A DNA stretch of 13,342 nt from an uncultured Methanomassiliicoccales archaeon (lineage in GTDB: Archaea > Thermoplasmatota > Thermoplasmata > SG8-5). The number at the start of each line of letters is the position of its first letter. Position 1 is the first letter of the stretch. The notes beneath the pieces are model-generated. The model ran no database searches and was not told the origin of the DNA. It saw nothing but the letters and a program-made list of their open reading frames with translations. Both the position numbers and the translations under genes were made by a program. Positions 8,440 through 13,342 of the stretch are shown here, piece by piece. Where the stretch lies: assembly GCA_938004075.1 (NCBI GenBank), contig CALKWP010000130.1:1-13342 (forward strand), given 5' to 3'.

Positions 8440-10128
8440 ATGAGCATAAAGAACATTAAGGAAAGATTGGAAGGCTCCTATCGGCTCATCCGCATCAAGC
8501 GCATCAAACTCGGATTTTTCGCAATCGAGCTTGTACTTGGCCTGGTTCTGGGATCCGTCATGGCTGCCATCATGGGAGCGAAATTCGAGCCGTTCTACTT
8601 CCCGGTTGACATGTTCATATTCATCATGCTGATAATGACCCTGCTCATCTCGATTGAAGCAATTTACTTCAAGGGCATGGAGATAAAATTCACCAGGAAC
8701 AAGAGCAGGAGATTCCTGCTGGCAAGAAATGCCATCAGGCGGTCCATGCTGATAATTGCCATAAGCGGGATATGCGTTCTTTTCCTGATGCTGCCGTACA
8801 CACAGGATAGAATCACAGACCTGCATTCCCCAACATCTGGCGAGATAATCGTCCCGGCTGGCAATGCAACCCTCGATGAGTCTTTCTTCACGCAGGACAG
8901 CATGGGGTTGCCCAGAATAGACTCCATAAACATCATTGTCAGTGACCAACAGAATGCCATGGACCTGGTCCTTAACGGAATCCCGGTATGGTCGCCGCCG
9001 CCATCCTCAAGTTATCTCTTCTCCGGCCTAGATGAGCATTCGAACATGCAAGCGAGAATGTACGTCGAGGTAGAGAACCAGGCACCCATGAACATCACGT
9101 TCTCCTACACCGTGACAAGCGATGTTTCACCGATTTTCAAACTGTACATACCCGCGCTAGGGCTGGCGTTCATCATTGTCCAGTTTGCGGCAATATCCAT
9201 AATGTACCCCATCAGGGAATTGTATGCATCATCATCCATCTACAGCAAGAAGTACGTGGCAACAACCGATGCCGGCGAATATTCGGTCAAGGACATCCGC
9301 AAGGCAGAGGTGAATGTAGAGGAGGAGAAAATGCTGGATGAGGCCCTTGACATGGAACTCCCGCCCGAGCCTGCAATTCCCACGGCCTGCCTAACAGTGG
9401 AAAAAACGGAGGCAAAGCCGAAGGCGCGGGTGGATGACGGCCTCATCGAGGAACCGGATGTGAAATGCGGTTCCTGCGGCGCCATGAACAGCGCCCATGC
9501 GGCGATGTGCTTCTCCTGCGGAACCCCGCTTGCGGCAGCCGAAGCAATCGCAATGGACCCGCTGGAATATCTCCGGAAGGGCGAAACCTTCGCAAAGGCT
9601 GGAAAATATGATGATGCAATCGCATGCTACGACGAGGCGCTTAAGCAGGACACTGCGAACGAGAAGTTGCTTTTCAGAAAAGGCGAGGCGCTACACAAGC
9701 TGGGCAAGTGGGGTTCCGCAGTGCAATATGTTAACACGGCCCTCAAGATAAATCCGAACAACATAGAGACTCTCATTCTCAAAGCCAAGATACTGGATGA
9801 GAGGGACCGTCTTGACAAGTCCCTTGAGATATACAGCCAGATACTCGCCCTGGACCCGGAGAACGAGTTCGCGAAGTCCAAGATGGAAAAGGTGAGCCAG
9901 CAATTCGTCGAGGCCGCGGAGGAGGCGGAGCTGGAGAGCGCCGAGGATATTCTGGAGCAATTCATGTGCGTGCCGGGCATTGGCCTGGCCAGGGCCACCG
10001 CGCTATACGATGCGGGCATCACCAGCATGGACATGCTCAAGGCCGCCAGCGAGGAGAAGCTCGCCGGCGTTAAAGGCATATCAAAGGGTATTGCAAAGAA
10101 GATTAGAAAGGGTCTGGACAGCCTCTGA
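8440..10128 (+). CDS. Membrane protein with zinc ribbon, TPRs and C-terminal helix-hairpin-helix
   Basis: A mosaic protein of 562 residues with no close family that I recognise. Four membrane helices lie at about 24-47, 56-77, 102-119 and 235-258, with a roughly 115-residue extracytoplasmic domain between helices 3 and 4. After an acidic/alanine-rich cytoplasmic linker comes a zinc ribbon with Cys343/346 and Cys357/360 (CGSC...CFSC). TPR repeats follow at about 373-490 (LRKGETFAKAGKYDDAIACY and three further units). A helix-hairpin-helix domain covers about 505-562 (VPGIGLARATALYDAGITS...VKGISKGIAKKI), the kind that binds DNA backbone non-specifically in repair proteins. It may be a membrane-tethered scaffold touching DNA, but HhH folds also mediate protein contacts. 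The ATG at 8440 is chosen because a TATA box lies at 8321-8336. ATG 8383 is a possible alternative; neither has a strong ribosome site. The frame opens from a TTG at 8308, which I reject. Confidence 0.85.
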   Translation: MSIKNIKERLEGSYRLIRIKRIKLGFFAIELVLGLVLGSVMAAIMGAKFEPFYFPVDMFIFIMLIMTLLISIEAIYFKGMEIKFTRNKSRRFLLARNAIRRSMLIIAISGICVLFLMLPYTQDRITDLHSPTSGEIIVPAGNATLDESFFTQDSMGLPRIDSINIIVSDQQNAMDLVLNGIPVWSPPPSSSYLFSGLDEHSNMQARMYVEVENQAPMNITFSYTVTSDVSPIFKLYIPALGLAFIIVQFAAISIMYPIRELYASSSIYSKKYVATTDAGEYSVKDIRKAEVNVEEEKMLDEALDMELPPEPAIPTACLTVEKTEAKPKARVDDGLIEEPDVKCGSCGAMNSAHAAMCFSCGTPLAAAEAIAMDPLEYLRKGETFAKAGKYDDAIACYDEALKQDTANEKLLFRKGEALHKLGKWGSAVQYVNTALKINPNNIETLILKAKILDERDRLDKSLEIYSQILALDPENEFAKSKMEKVSQQFVEAAEEAELESAEDILEQFMCVPGIGLARATALYDAGITSMDMLKAASEEKLAGVKGISKGIAKKIRKGLDSL

Positions 10129-10135
10129 TGGCAGC

Positions 10136-10228
10136 ATGATATTATCAGCATGCCCGGCCTGTAGTGCCAGGTTAGCCGCATCCCCCACCTTCACACACAA
10201 AAGGATGAAGATATGTTTTCTGTGCTAG
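10136..10228 (+). CDS. Possible 30-residue CxxC-X17-CxxC micro-ORF
   Basis: An ATG eight bases after the TPR-HhH stop opens a 30-codon frame ending in TAG. Cysteines are at 6, 9, 27 and 30 (ACPAC near the start, KICFLC at the very end), the spacing of a small zinc ribbon or knuckle. There is no clear ribosome-binding site and no other support. It may be a chance frame or the remnant of a zinc-ribbon protein; treat as a candidate only. Confidence 0.2.
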   Translation: MILSACPACSARLAASPTFTHKRMKICFLC

Positions 10229-10448
10229 AGTTTGGTGTTTGGGGGCCACTGTTAACGTTGGGTAAGGCCCCATACCCGGGGCTTACACCCGGGGTTTCAA
10301 GGGATTTATGCACGCTATGCATCACCTGACCTGGCTCTCCCAACCAGGTTCACAACCCCGTCCTAATACATCGGTGCGATAATGTCAGACGGGGCATGGT
10401 GAGGTGGGCCGGTGCCGGAGCCACAGGCCGGGAGGGACTGGGGTTCTA

Positions 10449-10478
10449 GGAGCAGCATATTGCACAGGCTGCTTCTCC
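10449..10478 (-). terminator. Hairpin directly after the radical SAM gene
   Basis: An inverted repeat AGCAGC (10451-10456) / GCTGCT (10468-10473), extendable by GG/CC with a small bulge, lies two bases beyond the radical SAM stop codon on the minus strand. No T-run follows in that direction, so termination is uncertain; it may instead protect the 3' end or belong to the structured intergenic region. Confidence 0.35.
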
Positions 10479-10479
10479 C

Positions 10480-11325
10480 TCATCCTTCGCGTTGCGAATC
10501 GTTAGCGTCATAAAAACAGCAGCACCCATCCTGCTCATGAACATCCATGCCCATCTCCTTCAGCTCCGCCACCAGCCCCTTTGGCGCCATGGCGATGGAC
10601 GCAATATCCAGTTCCACAACCAGGTCCACCGGGATAACATCCCCCCTGGGCCGCATGCACCCGATTCCAATTGACGTTTCATCGGGCAGTATCTCCCTGG
10701 CCATCTCCAGGACTTCCAGCAATCTTTCCTGGGATTTCTCATCTCCCTCGCTGGACATGAGGGCATTTATGACGACGAATCCCGGTCGGTGCCTGGCAAT
10801 CGTCTCCAGGGCGACTTCCTCGCCGGAATCCAGGCCCCTGTCAAGCCCGGCGGTGGTGTGAGGGACTACCATCAACCCGGCGGACGCGAATGCCTCGAAT
10901 GCCTTATCGAAATAATCAGGGGCCAGGTCGATGCCGTATATCTTCTTCACCACATCAGGGGAACCTATCACATCGAAAGATATGATGTCAATGCCTTTGC
11001 CAGCAAGCTTCGGTATGCTGTCCGGGTGGATGAAGCCGGTATGTAAATTTATTTTAATATCTATATTTTCTTTTATATTTTTAATAATATCTAAATAATT
11101 GAATACTGGAACCTGGCCGGTGGCATCGCAACCGCCGCTTATGAGCATGCCCTTCACCCCTTTCCTCGCGGAATCTTCTGCCAGGGCATACAATTCTTTG
11201 GGAGTGAGTGCCGGGGCCATGTGCTTCAGGAAGCGGGCCTGGCAGTGAGGGCACTGCAGGGCGCATTGGTCGCCGGTGAGGGAGGCGTGGATGAAGTTGG
11301 CGGAGGGGCTGTAGATTATTACCAT
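10480..11325 (-). CDS. Uncharacterised radical SAM protein (biotin-synthase-like)
   Basis: Radical SAM enzyme of 281 residues. The iron-sulfur motif is canonical CX3CX2C (Cys21, Cys25, Cys28 in CALQCPHC). The SAM-contact strand SGGC (63-66) stands where GGE is common, and an IGCMRPRG motif (about 221-228) and a terminal Cys268-Cys269-Cys270 follow. These resemble an archaeal group usually annotated as 'uncharacterised biotin-synthase homologue' (COG1856-like, from memory). The reaction is unknown; relation to the archaeal lipoyl synthases LipS1/LipS2 is conceivable but unproven. The ATG at 11325 overlaps the mutL stop by one base (TGATG), with AGAGGG upstream; an earlier in-frame start would run inside mutL. 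Translational coupling places it in the mutS-mutL operon. Codons 76-95 are extremely AT-rich. The extra Cys cluster could ligate an auxiliary cluster (inference). Confidence 0.85.
   Translation of the reverse strand: MVIIYSPSANFIHASLTGDQCALQCPHCQARFLKHMAPALTPKELYALAEDSARKGVKGMLISGGCDATGQVPVFNYLDIIKNIKENIDIKINLHTGFIHPDSIPKLAGKGIDIISFDVIGSPDVVKKIYGIDLAPDYFDKAFEAFASAGLMVVPHTTAGLDRGLDSGEEVALETIARHRPGFVVINALMSSEGDEKSQERLLEVLEMAREILPDETSIGIGCMRPRGDVIPVDLVVELDIASIAMAPKGLVAELKEMGMDVHEQDGCCCFYDANDSQREG
11041..11100 (-). other. 60-base AT-rich island inside the radical SAM gene
   Basis: Only 4 of these 60 bases are G or C, while flanking sequence is clearly GC-rich. In the gene's frame it is exactly 20 codons (residues 76-95), every one ending in A or T and mostly Ile, Asn, Lys and Asp. 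The frame is intact and the peptide fits the fold, with an NLHTG segment right after it. Confidence 0.8.
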
Positions 11326-13049
11326 CACACAACCCTCTTGAACCATTTCTCCAGTTCCGCGTTGGTGACTTTTATCACCGTTGGCCGCCCATGAGCGCAT
11401 GTGTATGGATTCTCCAGGGCATGCATCTCTTCGATGAGATGGGACATCCTCTGCTGGGTGAGGGTCTCGCCGGCGCGGATGGCTGAGTGGCAGGCGACAA
11501 GATGGATTATCTCGTCCCGCTTTTCTTCTATCGACCTTGCTTTCCCCAGCTCTGCCAACTCATCAATGAGGTCCAGAAGCCCTTTTTCGGTTTCAATGTG
11601 GCCGCCAATGGCGGGAACTGCGCGCACCAGGTAGGTATCCTTCCCGAACGGTTCCACCTTGAAGCCCAGGCCCTCTATCACCGGCCGGTAATGCTCGATC
11701 ATCTGGGATTCGCGCTTCCCAATGGAAATCGGGATGGGGGTGATGAGCTTCTGGGATGATTTCTTCTCCGGCATTGACCTGAGCTTGTCCAGCATCACCC
11801 TCTCATGAGCGGCATGCTGGTCAACGATGAGCAGGTCGGAGCCGCTCTGGGCGAGTATGTAGGTATCGAGTATCTGGCCGATGACCTTCATCCTCGGAAG
11901 TCGGTGGCTCTCCGGGATTTCCTGGGCTTGCGGTTCTGGCAGTAACTGTTGCTGGGACGATTCCGGAGCGGCTGGGTTCTTCGCGGATGCTGACCTTGCC
12001 TGTTTTGGAGACTCAACAGGGAAAAGCGCCTCCTGCTTCGGCATGACGTCAGGAATAAGCATGACATTGCTCAGCGCCTGGCTGACGGATCTCTCTATCA
12101 TACGGGCGATTGCCTTCTCATCTGCGAATCTGACTTTCCTCTTGGTGGGGTGGACGTTGATGTCAAGCACCTTCGGGTCTATCTCCAGCTCCAGCACGCC
12201 CACGGGATGGCGGTTGCGCATGAGCATCCCCGCGTAACCTGCCTCGATGGCTTCTGAAATCATGGAACTGGATACCGGGCGGCGGTTCACGAAAACGAAA
12301 AGCCCGTCCCTGGTGGACCTGGTTACAATTGGCCTGGCAAGGTATCCCCTGACGAGCATTCCGTCCATGAAGTTCTCGAACGAGACAAGCTCCCTGGCGA
12401 CTTTCCCGCCCATGATGTCAGCTATGCGGTCGGGCATGTTGGCGGCCGGGGGAAGGTTCATGACCTCTACCCCGTCGTTGAGCAATCTGAATGAAGCGTT
12501 CGGATTCGCAAGCGCCCTCTCGGTCATTACCTGGATGATATGGCTTACCTCTATTCTGTCCGATTTGAGGTATTTCAGCCTGGCAGGATGCCCTGCGAAC
12601 AGGTTCCGCACCGTTATTGTGGTCCCGGGGGTGCGACTGGCTTCCCTGATTGGTGTGGACTTGCCTTTTCTGAACGAAACGGTATGCCCGACCTCGGAAT
12701 CCGGTTCCCTGGTCGTCATCTCAACATCCGCAACCGAAGCGATGCTGGCAAGCGCCTCCCCGCGGAATCCCATGGTGCCCAGTGTTTCGAGGTCATCGAT
12801 GCCTTCAATCTTGCTGGTGGCATGCTGCGTGAATGAGAGAACCATGTCATCTGGGGAGATTCCGCAGCCGTCATCGACAACTTCTATCATCTCTTTCCCG
12901 GCGCCAGTAATTCTGACGCGAATGTCTCTCGCATCCGCATCCAGGGAGTTCTCGACCAGCTCCTTGACCACGCTGGCGGGGCGCTCGATGACTTCGCCCG
13001 CAGCTATTTTGCTGACAGTCAGCTCGTCCAGCTGCCTGATGCGCTTCAT
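11325..13049 (-). CDS. mutL: DNA mismatch repair protein MutL
   Basis: MutL, 574 residues, close to the family norm. It couples mismatch recognition by MutS to downstream repair. The N-terminal GHKL ATPase has IAAGEVIERPASVVKELVEN (Glu33, Asn34), DDGCGI (Asp60-Gly63) and MGFRGEAL (93-100). A proline/glutamine-rich linker follows. The C-terminal domain carries endonuclease-type motifs: DQHAAHERVMLD (Asp410-Asp421), ACHSAIRAG (Cys520), CAHGRP (Cys551) and a terminal FKR (570-572). The usual last Glu of DQHAx2Ex4E is Asp, and the usual CPHGRP is CAHGRP, so nuclease activity is likely but not certain. The ATG at 13049 has GGAGG seven bases upstream and overlaps the mutS stop as ATGA; an earlier in-frame ATG at 13070 has no such site. 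Its own stop overlaps the radical SAM start. Confidence 0.95.
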   Translation of the reverse strand: MKRIRQLDELTVSKIAAGEVIERPASVVKELVENSLDADARDIRVRITGAGKEMIEVVDDGCGISPDDMVLSFTQHATSKIEGIDDLETLGTMGFRGEALASIASVADVEMTTREPDSEVGHTVSFRKGKSTPIREASRTPGTTITVRNLFAGHPARLKYLKSDRIEVSHIIQVMTERALANPNASFRLLNDGVEVMNLPPAANMPDRIADIMGGKVARELVSFENFMDGMLVRGYLARPIVTRSTRDGLFVFVNRRPVSSSMISEAIEAGYAGMLMRNRHPVGVLELEIDPKVLDINVHPTKRKVRFADEKAIARMIERSVSQALSNVMLIPDVMPKQEALFPVESPKQARSASAKNPAAPESSQQQLLPEPQAQEIPESHRLPRMKVIGQILDTYILAQSGSDLLIVDQHAAHERVMLDKLRSMPEKKSSQKLITPIPISIGKRESQMIEHYRPVIEGLGFKVEPFGKDTYLVRAVPAIGGHIETEKGLLDLIDELAELGKARSIEEKRDEIIHLVACHSAIRAGETLTQQRMSHLIEEMHALENPYTCAHGRPTVIKVTNAELEKWFKRVV

Positions 13050-13292
13050 TTCTTTTCCTCCGATTTGCATTTCAGCTCATGGAGTTTCTGAAGCGCCTGC
13101 ATTGGAGTGAGATGGTCTACATCCAGCTTTTTCAATTCCTCTGCCAGAGGATTCGATGCCGGCGCAGCGTCCTGGAACATCACCAGCTGAGTATAGGTCT
13201 TGGGCCGCTTCTTTGAGGCGGGCGCATCCGTGAGCTCCATGACGGTCTGGGCCTCGATGTCCTGGAGAAGTTTCTTCGCTCTCTCGACAACC
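13046..13292 (-). CDS. mutS: DNA mismatch repair protein MutS (C-terminal 81 residues only)
   Basis: Only the end of the gene is on the contig; its 5' part is cut by the adapter junction. The visible sequence starts VVERAKKLLQDIE, the helix after the ATPase domain in MutS. It continues through a variable linker with YTQLVMF (the usual QLxLF beta-clamp-like motif) and ends LTPMQALQKLHELK, the standard MutS C-terminal helix. The ATPase and mismatch-binding domains are not visible. The stop TGA overlaps the mutL start as ATGA, so the two are translationally coupled. Identification rests on this short tail plus the neighbour mutL, but both agree. Confidence 0.88.
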
Positions 13293-13342
13293 AGATCGGA
13301 AGAGCGTCGTGTAGGGAAAGAGTGGAGATCTCGGTGGTCGCC
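13293..13342. other. Illumina P5/Read 1 adapter (artefact)
   Basis: From 13293 the sequence is the reverse complement of the TruSeq universal adapter (AGATCGGAAGAGCGTCGTGT, then GGGAAAGAGTG and AGATCTCGGTGGTCGCC). One base at 13325 is G where the adapter has T. It is not genomic and truncates mutS. Confidence 0.98.

Larger units (their letters stand above)
10129..10479. other. Convergent intergenic region with seven tandem inverted repeats
   Basis: About 350 bases without a convincing gene lie between two converging operons. Simple hairpins follow one another: 10242-10271 (GGGGCC/GGCCCC), 10275-10293 (CCCGGG/CCCGGG), 10308-10322 (ATGCA/TGCAT), 10328-10350 (ACCTGG/CCAGGT plus G-T), 10356-10394 (CCCCGTC/GACGGGG enclosing a smaller ATCG-GTG-CGAT hairpin), 10407-10429 (GGCC/GGCC with inner GTG/CAC) and 10449-10478. 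This could be a structured non-coding RNA on either strand, or a shared 3' untranslated/termination zone. I could not match it to tRNA, 5S, SRP RNA or RNase P RNA signatures. Confidence 0.45.

Noticed and set aside
10274..10294. ACCCGGGG direct repeat as a CRISPR or regulatory array
   Set aside because: Only two short copies 13 bases apart; no spacer periodicity or cas genes.
10229..10479. tRNA, 5S, SRP RNA or RNase P RNA
   Set aside because: No T-arm with a valid TTCRANY loop, no GGAAGGAGCAG SRP core and no GAGGAAAGTCC RNase P core on either strand.
10480..11325. Firm assignment as archaeal lipoyl synthase (LipS1/LipS2)
   Set aside because: No lipoate or glycine-cleavage genes nearby, and the family cannot be settled from motifs alone.
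12247..13110. 287-codon open frame on the plus strand
   Set aside because: It is antisense to the conserved mutL ATPase domain and continues into mutS; low-complexity Ser/Thr-rich translation.
49..13292. Insertion sequence, phage or defence system
   Set aside because: No transposase, integrase, attachment repeats, tRNA boundary or defence-type nuclease/helicase genes were seen.

Overview
This is a metagenome-style contig whose two ends are Illumina adapter, not genome: bases 1-48 are the P7/Read 2 adapter with an index, and bases 13293-13342 are the P5/Read 1 adapter. The biological insert is therefore about 49-13292. The content points to an archaeon. The upstream regions carry archaeal TATA-type elements (8321-8336, 1755-1767). 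The first gene encodes a surface protein with Ig-like domains and a C-terminal membrane anchor followed by an acidic, Pro/Glu-rich tail. The presumed extracellular domains are rich in N-glycosylation sequons. A mutS-mutL pair sits beside an archaeal-type radical SAM protein. Thermoplasmatota (Methanomassiliicoccales-like or an uncultured relative) is my best guess, by inference only, because there is no rRNA or other marker gene in the window.

Plus strand, 49-10128. (1) The 3' part of a C-terminally anchored, multi-Ig-domain surface protein ends at a strong hairpin/T-run terminator (1661-1690). (2) An AT-rich promoter region leads into oppB-oppC-oppD-oppF (1791-7177), a complete membrane and ATPase set of a peptide/nickel-type ABC importer. 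The surface protein may be the end of its solute-binding subunit. OppC is exceptional: about 485 residues of presumed extracellular, sequon-rich beta sequence lie between its first membrane helix and its permease core. (3) Two tightly overlapping membrane-protein genes follow (7164-8311). (4) A gene with its own TATA box (8440-10128) encodes four membrane helices, an extracellular loop domain, a zinc ribbon, TPRs and a C-terminal helix-hairpin-helix domain. This is an unusual fusion.

Minus strand, 13292-10480. The genes run mutS (only the 3' end is present), mutL and an uncharacterised radical SAM gene. The junctions are an ATGA overlap and a TGATG overlap, so this looks like one translationally coupled operon. 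MutL retains most of the C-terminal endonuclease motifs. The radical SAM gene contains a 60-base stretch with only 4 G/C, out of character with its surroundings, and it ends in a Cys-Cys-Cys motif.

The convergent gap (10129-10479) contains no convincing gene. It holds a chain of seven simple inverted repeats, a candidate structured RNA or bidirectional termination region, and a possible 30-residue CxxC...CxxC micro-ORF.
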